DNA of 64,000 nucleotides from Otatea glauca. Lineage: Eukaryota; Streptophyta; Magnoliopsida; Poales; Poaceae. The notes under the pieces are model-generated. The model searched no databases and was not told the DNA's origin. It saw only the letters and a program-made list of their open reading frames with translations. Positions 11,339-22,558 of the stretch are shown here, piece by piece (positions within the stretch are counted from its first letter, which is position 1; each line of letters begins with the position of its first letter). The stretch spans positions 1 to 64,000 of the forward strand of contig JAYEVK010000364.1 in the NCBI GenBank assembly GCA_036346275.1. Direction: 5' to 3'. Position numbers and translations under genes: made by a program.

Positions 11339-12799
11339 TGAACTACAACAAAAACATGCAAAGATTCTAAGCACTATGTTTATGTAAAACTTTTATTAAA
11401 CTTTTAATTAAAGACACTTCTATTTTATGTCCCTTTTATAGACACATAGTGAGTATTCAAGATCCATATTCATCAAACACTAGTGAGCTTTGGCATCACT
11501 TGCTAGAAATTTAATGACATAGGTAAGCAACACCTTTGCTAATTACATCATATGTAACTCTTGTTTGTTGAGTATGAAAACAAGTAATGAATGCCTCCAT
11601 CAACTTGACTCATGGCGAGTCAACCTGCCCCAAGGGCTCACATGAGGAGGAGCACTTCCGTGATTCGGGTGCCAATTAAGAAACCTGTCTCATGTGTGTT
11701 TTCCTAGACACCACTTGTCTTGTATAGGTTCCTTCATTCTGAAATCAAATCCCAACCACTTGTGTCCTCAAGCCCAAAACCGTTTTGATAGCTTGATTAA
11801 ATCTACCATTGTTATGTGTGATGTGTCCAACACATCCCTATCATCTATTGAGATAGCCATTGATATACTACTTTGGCTGTCATATCAATAACGATCTAAA
11901 TTCTTGATAGGTGCAACAATTGGATGGACAATTTGATTTAAAATTTTAACTATAGGGATGAACAAAGATTACTATGAACATGGCATCACATGCAATGAGC
12001 ATAAAGAAAATAGCAAGGATTAAACACACATCCACAGAAAATCAAAATAAGCTGTGAAATAGCATGGCCCTTAGCATTAAGATCTCCATCATCATGCTTG
12101 TTTGTTCACCTAGCCACCTTGCTTGATTTGTTCACCTAGCCATATTGCTTGATACCATCGTCTTCATCATTATGGATGCAACTCCTTACAACTTTTGATA
12201 ATGAAATTTACATGAGGGTTTGAAGCATCACAAGTCGACACGCAGGTCGTTATACAATTTAAATAGCCTTATGGCTTGACACGGCACTTGAGCCATGTGG
12301 AAATTACATGCATCACATACACATAGGCCATACTATTTCACATAATTCCTGCAAAAGCAGGTTAAACAAAAACAACCCTCGACTTCGAGGTCGAGGGGCG
12401 GCGCCACAGCGGTGATCTTCTGTCATGGCGGTAACCCGACCGGTAAGAACAACGTCGTACCATGAGCGGACTCACCCAAATCAATATTGAATCTGTTTGC
12501 GCTTACCATGGATCAACAGATTGACCCAATCCAACTCAATCGATTGGCTTGGTCCCATATGGATACGTTTGAAACCACGATGGCGGTAACCCGGCCGTAA
12601 GGGTAACGTCCTACCATGAACGGACTCACCCAAATCAAGATTGAGTCGGTTTGCACTTTCCTCAAACCCTAAACCGATCGATCTCGTCGATGGCTGCCAT
12701 CACCAATTCATCACATGAACTGGCTGAACATGTAATAGATCCAATCTACTAACCTCACACATCATATGTGCAACATCCAGATCACAAAACTATATGAGA
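11339..12799 (-). repeat. C1 leader (5' UTR) with internal tandem duplication
   Basis: This is about 1.46 kb between gag and the PBS with no coding frame. A segment starting ATGGCGGTAACCC occurs at about 12423 and again at about 12579 (156-bp spacing), each followed by ACTCACCCAAATCAA. C2 has the same duplication at about 32904 and 33062, so it belongs to the family. The remainder is AT-rich and matches the C2 leader. Confidence 0.75.
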
Positions 12800-12813
12800 T
12801 GGCTCTGATACCA
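12800..12813 (-). other. C1 primer binding site (initiator tRNA-Met type)
   Basis: On the minus strand this reads TGGTATCAGAGCCA, one base after the end of the 5' LTR. This is the standard plant copia PBS complementary to the 3' end of initiator tRNA-Met. Confidence 0.9.
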
Positions 12814-12814
12814 C

Positions 12815-14180
12815 TGAAGAGGAACGCGGTATGCTATGCTAGCACAAAAAAAACTACCGCGTAACCAGAAAGCTACTCGCAAGAAGGGGATCATAGATAA
12901 GATTACCACTAGGCGCGCGATTCTGCGGAATCCTTGGCGTCGATGTAGTGGATCGTCCTCGCCGCGATCGTTGCGTCGATGTAGTGGATCGTCCTCGCCG
13001 CGCGTGGATCGTCCTCCCACGTCGCGATCGCCAGCGGCGTCACCGTAGTAGTCCACACGTCCGAGAGATGGAGCGCCGTGCGTCGTGTGCAAGCACACAG
13101 TCGCTCGGCAAGGGCAGCGAGAGGAGGAGGCTAGGGTTTCAGTGAATCACTCCTAAACCATGGGAAAGCACACCTTCGCCCTCCCTCCTCCCCTCCTTAT
13201 ATAGCCACGAGATGAAACCCTAAACTAGGGCCCATCAGCGTGCTAAGCCCACGAGTTCATTAATTACGGATCAATCCAAATTAATGCGTCCTAGCACATT
13301 AAGTGTGTGACCCTGCAGGTTCACGTACGTTTGGACGTGGATTGGAAAACTCCTTTTCAATCCAATAGTTGGTAGTGGCTTCTTGCAAAGTATGCCAACT
13401 CCCAAACATACTATGATCAAATCGGACAGAACCTATCAAAAGTACTCATGTAATAATCCCTTTGCCATGTATATGAAGATTTATCTCAAGGCGAGAAGCA
13501 TGTCATCCTTTGATGATTCAATCCATCTCTCGTATCCATGATATATTAATAAGTTGTGATTGACTCCTCAATCACGGCATGGCCATGCACTTCTTTAATC
13601 ATATCACACGAGTGACCTTGTCATATATCTCCGTTTCATTGGGTGGCAAATTCCATCTTATTGCTCACTTCCCTCTCGCACGTTTCATAGTAAACATGAA
13701 AGCTACCTTTATAACTATCCGGTTAGGAAGTAGTGTTTGATAGCCCCAAGGAAAACTATTACACATGTAGGGAATATGACAATCTCAGATCTAAGGATCA
13801 TACATCTACTAGGTATGAGATACAGCGATGACACATAAGAATGAAACATTCTCGCGATGTCCCATTGCGAGTCTATCTAACCCATGTTCTTCAACATGCG
13901 TCCACAATGTATAGATGATATCTCCATATCCCATGATCTATGAAGCAAGATCATCGATCACTACATGTCTTGATCTATTCATCGTTGTCCTATCACGATG
14001 ATATCCGATCAGAGATATTTATCGAATTACATCATTAAGTAAAGAGCTTCATAAGCAAGTCACATACTTGTTGATCAATACAATGATATACATTCATTGG
14101 ACCAATAATCATATTATTATTCATAAACATAGTCATGTTACAATCATCTAAATGATTGCCTCAAGGGCATAACACTAACA
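12815..14180 (-). repeat. C1 5' LTR
   Basis: This 1366-bp LTR pairs with 6054-7410 and ends at CTAACA, followed by the CCTGG duplication. A TATATA element on the minus strand at 13198-13203 corresponds to that of the other LTR. Confidence 0.92.
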
Positions 14181-14185
14181 CCTGG
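14181..14185. repeat. Right target-site duplication of C1 (CCTGG)
   Basis: CCTGG directly follows the C1 LTR end (CTAACA) and pairs with 6049-6053. Confidence 0.93.
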
Positions 14186-14712
14186 CGAGGTCAGGCCGTC
14201 AAGTGCCAGGAACGCTGGCCCAGACCCGCGTAGCAAGAAGCGAGGGCAAGGTCGCTGCGATGGCGGTAGCTAGCTACGGGTGGTCGCCACAGTGGACGCC
14301 GGGCGTGAGGTGGAGGTGCGGCAACCATACCGCAATGAGCTTCGGCCTCAACGCGGTCAGCCGCGACATCCGCAAGCGCAACGTCAACCCCAACAAGGGC
14401 ATCGTCGGGCTGCACCACAGCAGGGACAGCATCGGGCCGACCTCTAGTGGGGCATCGCCTGACCTCACGCCAACGAGGCCAGGCCCGGGTACGACCCGGA
14501 TAAATTCTACCCATTCCACAGAGCCCACAGCCACGACCTGCGGACCTGTAAAATGTGGCAGTTCAAGATGAACGCCTTCTACGACGGGCATGGAGAGATG
14601 CCCACGCTCCCGAAAGGGGACGAGCTGCCTGATGGGAACGATGCCCGCGAGGGCCCAGAGGGCCTCAACCTGGAATTCCAGCAGGGCAATCGCCGCGTCG
14701 ACATGATCTTCG
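14186..14712 (+). pseudogene. G1 gag, part downstream of the C1 insertion
   Basis: This is the continuation of the G1 gag after C1. It starts just inside the right copy of the C1 target duplication. It aligns in order with the G0 gag: a nucleocapsid-like region with CKRNVNPNKG, then MWQFKMNAFYDGHGEMPTLP, then the linker leading to protease. Several frame changes occur before 14553. From there one long frame runs through the end of gag into protease (to 15461), consistent with a gag-pol fusion. Confidence 0.8.
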
Positions 14713-15461
14713 GTGGCTCATCGGCATACCAATCCCGGCGCGAGCTCAAAAAAGCCGCGCGCACCGTATATCAAGCTTCGGTCGGGAAGCCCGACGACCA
14801 GCCTTGTAAATGGGCTAGTGTTCCGATCACCTTCTCCCGGGACGATGCTCCCCCAGGAATGTCCAAGGACCTTAAGACCGCCCTGGTCGTGGCCCCGACC
14901 ATGAGCAACACCGTGGTCGAGAGGGTTATGGTTGGCAGAGGGAGTTCCCTCAACCTACTCTCGGCTAGCATTTGGACCGGATCTGGATCCACGATCAAAG
15001 ATCGAGGAGCATATGATCCCCTTCTTGACATCGTCTTGGGAAGCTCGAACACTCCGCTCGGGCAGGTGGTCCTGCCCGTCACCTTCGGTGACTCGGCGAA
15101 CTTCCGTACCGAGCTAATCACTTTCGAGGTGGTGGACGAAGATCTCCCATACAACGCCATCCTCGGGCGACCGGCCTTAATCAAGTTCATGGCGGCGAAC
15201 CATTATGGCCACCATTGCATGAAGCTCCCCGGGCCCCATGGTGTCATAACCGTCCGTGGCGACCTCAAAGTAGCACACTGCTGCGAAGAGAAAGCCCTGG
15301 CGATCGCGTGCAAGCTCCCCCAGCGGGGTCCCGAGGTAACGCTAAAGGACGCCCGCCGGAAGGCATTGATCCAACCCAGCGGCCCGACCAAGGCCGTCCA
15401 GCTTGAAGAAGGCGACCCAGACAAGCGCGTCCACCTCATCACCCAGCTCGACCCAAAATAG
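14713..15461 (+). pseudogene. G1 aspartic protease region
   Basis: This is the retropepsin-like segment between gag and RT, open in one frame to a stop at 15459-15461. It shares KPDDQPCKWA, VVAPTMSNT, PYNAILGRPALIKFMAANH and GHHCMKLPGPHG with G0. The active-site strand reads VMVGRGSSLNLL where G0 has VMVDGGSSLNLL, so the catalytic Asp is replaced by Gly. This protease should be inactive, although its frame is open. Confidence 0.82.
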
Positions 15462-16290
15462 GAGCTCGAGCTCGTCACCTTCCTCCACGCCAATAAGAGC
15501 ATATTCGTGTGGGAACCGGCAGACATGTCAAGGATCCCAAGGGAGGTGATCGAGCACAAATTGCAAACAAGGCCTGGCTGCAGGACCGTGTGCTAGAAGC
15601 TACGGCGTTTTCCCCCCCAAGAAGGTGGCAATAATCAGGGAACATCTCGACCAGCTCTTGAAGGCCGGCTTCATTCGTGAGATTGACTACTCCGAATGGC
15701 TGGCCAACCCGGTGATCGTGCAAAAAAAAGGCAGAAAATGGAGGATGTGTGTCGACCACACGTGTTTGAATTCGGCATGCCCGAAGGTTAACTTTCCTCT
15801 CCCACGAATAGATCAGATCGTAGACTCCACCGCCAATGCTAAGATGCTAAGCTTCCTCGACGCCTACTTCGGCTACCACCAGATCAAGCTCGCGGCAGGC
15901 GACGAGGACAAGACGGCCTTCATCACGCCGTTCGGGATGTTCTGTTTCACCACTATGTCGTTCGGTCTCTGCAATGCGGGGCGACGTTCCAGCGGTGATG
16001 TCCAGGACCTTCGACCCCTAGATCGGGCGGAATCTCGAGGTCTATGTCAACGACATCATCATCAAAAGCTCTTCTGAAGCCGATCACATCGACGATCTCG
16101 CAGAGACTTTTGTCAACCTAAACAGGCACGGAATCAAGCTCAACCCTGAGAAGTGCATCTTCAGTGTGACCTCGGGCAAGGTGCTCGGCTACATGATCAG
16201 GGGCTCGGGGGTGGGCCCAAACCCGGAGAAGATCGAGGAGATCGAGAGAATGACACCCCAACATAAATAAAACAGGTTCAATGCCACGCC
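15462..16290 (+). pseudogene. G1 reverse transcriptase
   Basis: This is the Ty3-type RT. Blocks in order are IDYSEWLANPVIVQKKGRKW, LPRIDQIVDSTANAKMLSFL, YFGYHQIKLA, TAFITPFGMFCFTTMSFGLC, and then, in another frame, the catalytic box. At 16043-16054 this box reads YVND instead of YVDD, so the first catalytic Asp has become Asn. A frameshift at about 15980 and stops near 15595 and 16268 break the frame. The family call is certain and the copy is inactive. Confidence 0.85.
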
Positions 16291-17420
16291 AGCCGCATGG
16301 TCGCCCTCAGCCGATTCGTCTCAAGGCTCGAGGAGCGCGGACTGCTGTTCTTTAAGGCCCTGTGCAAGCATCGGGGCTTCGAGTGGACTCCCAAAGCCCA
16401 GTGGTCCTTCGACGAGCTGAACTCGTATCTCTCGAGCCGCCCACTGCTCACGACCCCGCAGCCGAACGAGGCACTGCTGCTCTACCTCGCGACCGTAACA
16501 CAGGCAGTCAGGGATGGTCGGCAACAGCCGATCTACTACGTCAGCGAAGTGCTCCGCGGACAAAGGGAGCGCTACCCCTAGGTCCAGAAGCTACTCTACG
16601 CTCTCTTCATGGCCTCGTGCAAACTCTGGCATTACTTTCAGGTGCACGCTGTGGTCATTCCGAGAAGGTTCCCGCTCGGCGAGATCCTGAAGAACCAAGA
16701 AGCAGGAGGCCGTATCGCCAAATGGGCAATGGAGTTAGCCGAATTCGACATTCGGTTTGTGGTGCGCTCCACCATCAAGTCGCAGGCGCTCGCCGACTTC
16801 GTGGTCGAGCAAATGGAGGAGCCCGCCCCTGAACCCGAGGCCAAGGAAGAAGGCCCCTATACCATGTTCTTCAACGGTTCAAGATCGTTTAAGCGCTCGG
16901 GGGCTAGCATCCTCATTATCACCCCAGGGGGATCATCTGAAGTATGTGATTTGCTTCGGCTTCCTGCGACCAACAATGTCATGGAGTATGAGGCCCTCTT
17001 GGCCGGCCTCCGAGCATGCAAGTCGCTGGGCATGCGCTGGCTGGCCGTGAGAGGAGATTCTCAACTCGTCATCAACTAGTACAACAAAGACTACCAATGC
17101 TTAGAGCCTTCAATGGCGAAGTACCTCATCGAGGTATGCAAGATGGAGAAGTGGTTTAAGAACCTTGAGGTCGGGTACGTTCCCAGGAAGGACAACTCTG
17201 GTGTCGACCTCCTGTCCAAGCTCGGGTCATCCAACGACAAAATCCCATCGGACGTCATCCTCGAGACCCTGCCGACCCTGACCGTCGTCGATCCGGAAGA
17301 TTTGGTGGCCCTCCTCGAGAGCGTTCCGTCGTGGATGGACCCGATCGTCAAGTTCCTCAACCTCGGCGAGCTCCCGCCTAATTCGGCCGAGGGCAGCAGG
17401 CTCTAGCGCCGCACGGGCTC
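16291..17420 (+). pseudogene. G1 RNase H plus second archaeal-type RNase H
   Basis: The first domain (about 16297-16800) is the Ty3 RNase H, with FEWTPKAQWSFDELNSYL and YYVSEVLRGQRERYP, and a stop at 16579-16581. A second RNase H fold follows (about 16850-17220): MFFNGS, NNVMEYEALLAGLRACKSLG, VRGDSQLVIN, then YVPRKDN. A second RNase H of this type is the diagnostic feature of the Tat lineage. Here the first catalytic residue is lost (FFNGS for FFDGS; compare FFDGS in G2). Further stops lie at 17077 and 17404. Confidence 0.82.
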
Positions 17421-17424
17421 GTAC

Positions 17425-18572
17425 GGGATCATCAACGTATAGTTGTATCGGTGGGGCACCTTGGGCGTCCTCGCCAAGTGCATCACGCCGGAGGAAGGCA
17501 AATACTTGCTCAATGAGATCCATTTGGGCCTCTGCAGCGCTCACTCTTCTTTCAGGACAATGGTTGGGAAGGCGTTCCGAATGAGCTTCTATTGGCCGAC
17601 GGCGCTCCAGGATGCTCGGGACATCGTTCGCGCCTGTCTAGCTTGCTAGTTCCACGCTCGAAAGGCACACCAGCCAGCCTATGCCCTCCAGGCCATCCCC
17701 CTCGCTTGGCCGTTCTCGACCTGGGGCCTCGACATCCTCGGCCCTTTCCCTCGAGCGATCGGGGGAAAGAAGTTCCTGTTCATCGCCATCAACACCTTCA
17801 CCAAATGGGTCGAGGCCAAGCCAGTCTCGGCCATCACGGCCCAAGCAGCGGTGAGATTCTTCCGCTCATTTGTAGTCTCAAGGTATGGGGTCCCTTGCAG
17901 GATCATTACCGACAACGAACGCCTTGATTCACGATGAAGCTATTCCAAAAGTCTGCGCGAAGACAGAGGGACCAAAATCTGCTACACCTCGGTAATTCAT
18001 CCCCAGAGCAACGGGGCAGTTGAGCGCGCCACTAAACAAATTGTCCAAGGTGTTAAGAAGCGAGTCTTCGACGAGCTCGAGCGGCGGGGTTGGGGCTGGG
18101 TGGATGAACTTCACACCGTCCTCTGGTCCATCCGTTCCACACCGAGCCGAGCAACAGGGGTGACCCCCTTTCGGCTCGTTTTCGGTACCGAGGCCGTCCT
18201 GCCCGCCGAGGTCGCGTTGGGCTCTGCCAGGGTTAGCTCGGCCGACCAGGTCAGCCCCGAGCAAGAATGGTCCCTCGATCTTCTCCTGGCAGAGGAAGTA
18301 AGATGTCGTGCACTGCTACGATCGGCGCATTACCTGCAAGCACTTCGCAGGCATGCTTCTCGATTGGTACAACCTAGGGGGCTCCTAGTTGGGGACCTGG
18401 TCATAAAGCGGATTCAGGACCGATCCAGCACCAATAAGTTATCCCCGCTGTGGGAGGGCCCCTATAGCGTCGTTTCAGCAGGTCGCACGGGTGCTTACCG
18501 ACTGGCCATGCCCGACGGCCGAGAGCTCACGAACTCGTGAAATATTGACCAGCTCCAGAAATTCTATGTCTA
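17425..18572 (+). pseudogene. G1 integrase
   Basis: This is the DDE integrase that inserts element cDNA. The N-terminal zinc-binding part is visible at 17443-17649 (ending ARDIVRACLAC, the CxxC half of HHCC). The catalytic core follows in a second frame, with STWGLDILGPFP (first Asp), IITDN (second Asp) and HPQSNGAVERATKQIVQGVK (Glu). The C-terminal part (18100-18540) contains TPFRLVFGTEAVLPAEVAL and LWEGPYSVV, the usual GPY/F-like module. Stops occur at 17647-17649 and near 17935, and there is a premature stop at 18538-18540. Confidence 0.85.
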
Positions 18573-20313
18573 ATGCTCTGCCTTTTACTTTCATGATAAA
18601 ATGCTTCTGCTTTATCAACTATGATTGTGCCATCTTTTTTATGCCTCTTTGTGTCTCTAGCGAATGCGCTTCCGGGTTGTGATCCTAGGGTTCGCCTCCG
18701 GAGGGTCGAGCCAGCAGTAAGCCGATTCTCATCGCGTCATGACTCCCCTCCGTGGTAGGGCTCGCTCTAGTGGTCACACCCGCGGGACCCTCGGACTCGA
18801 GATACTCAGGCCTCGGTCTGGTTACCCCTTTGCTCGAACAAAGTCGCAGTTTTGAGGTACGCCTCCAGGGGCCACGTCCGTAGTAAGCCGACTCTCGTCG
18901 CGGTAAGCTGACTATCCCCCTGTAGCAGGGTCCGTACCCGAAACCGCCCTTGGTAAGTGTTTCGAGCTGGGGGGCCGACCTAGCATTAGTTTACTGAAAG
19001 CATATTTGCTCCATCATTCATACTTATAATGCTTTTTCTACTCCCTTGCACCCGGGACCGCCCTTAGACTGCCACCTCGAGTGTGGTCTACACTCGCGCA
19101 CCACAGAGATCAAGCTCAGCATAAGTATCTGCCCGGAATAGAAGATTCTTTCCCTACCTGTACTAACATCTCTTTTACGTCTCAGGGGCCACGACGTCAG
19201 GTCGCGTTCTCAAGGTCCACCTTCGGGGAGTCAAGTCCACGGTAAGACGATTCTCATCGTGGCAAGCCGGCTACTCCCCTACGTCGGGGCCCGGGCCAAG
19301 GGCCGTCAGTAGCGACCGGCGCCGGGGCGAGCACAGTGTCTTTCATAAATTAAAGTTATTCTCGAGGTTTGGACCAGAGGTCACGCCGAGAGCAAATTAA
19401 AGTTATTCTCGAGGTGCCCAGAGGTTTTTCTTTATTATCTATATCTGCGAATATTTCCCCTACACTCCGCGTGCCTTGGCCTCAGGTCGCGGTCTCTAGG
19501 TTCGCCTCGGGGATGCTCCGGTCGCCATAAATCGATCTTTATCGGGGTAAGCCGACCATTCCCCCGTAGTCAGCCAACCAGAGGCCATCCTCGGAGGGCA
19601 CCCCGAGCCTGAAGCATTCCCAGGCTCGAAGGACATGGACTTTAGATTCACCTCTGGGGATGCTTCAGTCGCAGTAGGTCGATCCTTATCGCAGTAAGCC
19701 GACTATTCCCCCGCAGAAGGTTTTGAATCAAAGACCGCCCTCGGGGGGAGCCCTGGACTTGGTGCATTCCCGAGTTCGGCTATTTCGACCTGACGCCCCA
19801 AAACTTGGCACAAGCCTGAGTGTTTCCGGGTTCGGCCATCTTGACCTAACGAGCCTGAAGCTTTCCCAGGCTCGGAGGTTGTGGATTTCTAAAAAATTCC
19901 TCCGGGGATGCTCTGACCGCAGTAAGCCGATCCTTATCGCCGTAAGCCGACTATTCCCCCGTCAAGTGATTTGAATAGGAGGCCGCCCGCTGAGGGGGCC
20001 CCCGGGCTAGAATGTTCCCAGGCTTGGCCATCCCGACTTGGCGCCACGGTTCAGGATTGTCCTCTATCGAAGCCATGTCTAGTGACCTGACTCTGTCGTG
20101 GGTCCCTCTTTTTTCAGGTCAAAAATATTGGCTAGCCCTCAGGCCCCAGTGACTGACTCCTGCACCTCAGAATCGGCAGCGAGGACAGGGCGACGAGGTA
20201 GGACCGAGTGTTTCCAGACTTGGCCGCCTCGACCTAACGCCACGGTCAAGGTTCGCCCCCGATCAAAGGCATATCCAATGACCTAACTCTGTCGTGGGCC
20301 CCTTTTTTCCAGG
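18573..20313. repeat. G1 3' spacer with degenerate ~100-bp modules
   Basis: There is no sense coding here. At least six diverged copies of one module occur at about 18690, 18857, 19217, 19497, 19645 and 19893. Each has a GTTCGCCTC..GGGGATG-like start, then a GTAAGCCGATC..TTATCGC block, then GTAAGCCGACTATTCCCCCG. Spacing is irregular. Function is unknown; it may be a transcriptional or structural spacer between pol and the antisense gene. Confidence 0.7.
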
Positions 20314-20401
20314 TCAAGAATGTTGATTAGACCTCGGGTCCCAACAGCCAACTCTACGCCCCGAGCCGTCGACTAAGGCGGGGCGATGAGGCAAAGGCCA
20401 A

Positions 20402-20735
20402 AATCTCGAGCAGGATTTCTGGCTAAGTCTTGAGAAGACGCCATTCAATCTCGAGCAGGATTTTTGGCTAAGTCTTGAGAAGACGCCATTCAATCTCGAG
20501 CAGGATTTCTGGCTAGCTCTTGAGAAGACGCCGTTCAATCTCGAGCAGGATTTCTGGCTAAGTCTTGAGAAGACGCCATTCAATCTCGAGCAGGATTCCT
20601 GGCTAAGTCTTGAGAAGACGCCATTCAATATCGAGCAGGATTTCTGGCTATGTCTTGAGAAGATGACGTTTAATCTCGAGCAGTATTTCTGGCTAAGTCT
20701 TGAGAAGACGCCATTCAATATCGAGCAGGATTTTT
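20402..20735 (-). repeat. 45-bp tandem repeat coding a 15-residue repeat in antisense
   Basis: Seven full 45-bp copies and part of an eighth start at 20402, 20447, 20492, 20537, 20582, 20627, 20672 and 20717. Each reads AATCTCGAGCAGGATTTCTG at the start of the unit. Because 45 is a multiple of three, the minus-strand frame stays open and gives repeats close to SCSRLNGVFSRLSQK. Confidence 0.9.
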
Positions 20736-22280
20736 GACTCCGCTCCTCTTGGAGCTGGGCCAGGGCGCTCTTCCCCGCCCTGGTCGCTCGCTCTAACTTC
20801 TCCTCGAGCTCGGCCATCTTCGCCTCGAGCTCAGGGGGCCTTCGTGGGGGCGACGGAGAGCTCTGCGACTTGTTTACGAAATATCTCCGCCTCTGCCCGG
20901 GTAGTCTCGATGACCTCCCCGACCGCTGTGTGGATCTCCTTGTGGATCTTCTCGGCCTTCGCGCGGGCGCTCGGAAGGGTCTCGGCCGATCGCTTCTGCT
21001 CGGCCTCGACAGCCTTCGAGAGCTCAAGGGCGTGCTCCGTCTTCAGCTGCTGGATCTCCTCCTCCACCCACGCTGCACTCTCCTCGAGGTCAAGGACATA
21101 CAGCTCCCATTCCTCGACCAGGGAGCACAACGCCCAGAATTGGTTAGTATGGATGCGCATGGTCCCGAGCCCCCTGGCGACCAGGTCCAAGCCCTGAAGA
21201 GGCGCGGGAAGTGTCACGACGACCCCACGGGTGTAAAGCAAAACAAAGAAGGAAAAAGTTGGGTTCGAGCTCGACTAACCTCCTGGAGACGGTTTTCGAG
21301 TCTCGCATGGTCGTCGCTCAGGGATGACGTGCGTTCCTCGGTGGCTCCCTCCGGTGCCGAGTCAGCAATGTTGAGGGAGGCACCAGTACGAGCTGCCTCG
21401 TGCCGAGCGCAGGGCGATGCAGGCGGAACCGATCCTACCGAGGAAGGCAAAGTTACTAAGAAAGCTGAAGTACAAAACCAAGACGGCGACGAACGAGGGG
21501 GATCGGCATACCTAATGCTCCACCGAGCTCGATGACTCTCGCGAGCGCTGTCCCGACCTTAGCTGCATCAGGCCCAGCGGCGTCTGCTTCCGTTGTGACC
21601 GTGGCTGCGTCGGCTCCGCTGCGGCCCCGCCCGGGCCAACGTCCGGACTAGGGGGCCCCTGGTCGGACCCCCCAGTCACGCCGCCCTTCGAGGGCGCCAT
21701 GGTAAGCTGGGTGCACTGCGGCCTTGCTCGGGGGACCAAGAGATAGTCCCCCGTGCCCTCCTCCTCGTCCTCGGACTCGCCCTGGACAACAATCAAAGTC
21801 TATAATGAAAAAGGTCTCTAAGACTTGCAAAAGGGGAAACCCACACTCATGACCCCAGGCAAAAGATGTGCACATACCTGGGTGACGAGTCTCCGTCTCC
21901 TAGGTGGAGGGGGCGTGGCCCGACGCCCTGCCCCCACGGCAGCAGGGGAGGCACCTTCTCCCCGGGCGCCCTGCGACCCCGACACCGGGAGTGGGCTCGA
22001 CGGCTCGACGGCAACCGCTGCCCGTTCTTGCTGCGGGAAGAGGAAAAGAAGGTTAGAGAAGAGAGAGTGCTTGGAAAAGAAAAGAAGCTGAGGTCGAACC
22101 CGAATGTCCCCAGGCTCCGCAAAAATGATTCACCATCGCGTGGTCGCCCCACTCGACGTGGGGCTTCTTGACGGCCTGGCCTGGGGCGTCTGGGGCAGGC
22201 CTCTTGGCGATCTTCTTACCCTTGCCTATCCCGGGCAACGGCAGCAGGCTCCTCACCATCTCCAGCAACTCCTAGCTCAT

Positions 22281-22353
22281 CTGCGTGGCTCAACACGTTC
22301 AGAGTAGGCTCGAGCCCAAATCGAACCCGACGAAGGGGTGGAAAAAAGGTTAC
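22281..22353 (-). other. Predicted intron in the G1 antisense gene
   Basis: This is a 73-bp interval on the minus strand with donor CGAG|GTAACC and acceptor CACGCAG|AT. It follows the exon ending VPKNILRRSSE. The size is close to that of the introns in the G2 antisense gene. Confidence 0.6.
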
Positions 22354-22466
22354 CTCGCTGCTCCGCCTCAAGATGTTCTTGGGGACGGGGTCGTCGAGGA
22401 CATAGGTGTGGGCCGCCTTCCCAAACACCTCCGGCATGTGCGCCGCCACCCACGACTCTGCCAGGG

Positions 22467-22558
22467 CTACAGAAAAGAGAAAATGAGGATGGAAGGCGGT
22501 CAGAAAAAAAAGGGGGGTTCGCCCGAGCTCGGGAAAGGATGATGTCTTAGAAATTTAC
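22467..22558 (-). other. Predicted intron in the G1 antisense gene
   Basis: On the minus strand this 92-bp interval reads AAAG|GTAAAT at the donor and TTTTCTGTAG|CC at the acceptor. There is a pyrimidine-rich stretch before the acceptor. Both flanking exons are open and join two protein blocks of the antisense gene. Confidence 0.65.

Larger units (their letters stand above)
6054..14180 (-). mobile_element. Ty1/copia element C1, complete, nested in G1 gag
   Basis: This 8.1-kb minus-strand element has two LTRs (6054-7410 and 12815-14180), a tRNA-Met-type PBS, a polypurine tract, and the order gag, protease, integrase, RT, RNase H, which defines copia elements. It is flanked by a perfect CCTGG duplication (6049-6053 and 14181-14185). 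The same gag site is uninterrupted in G0 (CCAGG at 1939-1943 on the plus strand). C2 is a second member of the family and is better preserved. The coding frames of C1 are broken many times, often at positions where C2 has CTG or CAG. Confidence 0.93.

Noticed and set aside
12800..12813. tRNA-Met gene at the copia PBS sites
   Set aside because: Only the 3'-end complement is present (14-16 bases), next to an LTR. It is a primer binding site.
15203..15759. Minus-strand frames opposite G1 protease and RT
   Set aside because: They mirror recognised plus-strand pol and contain no known motif.
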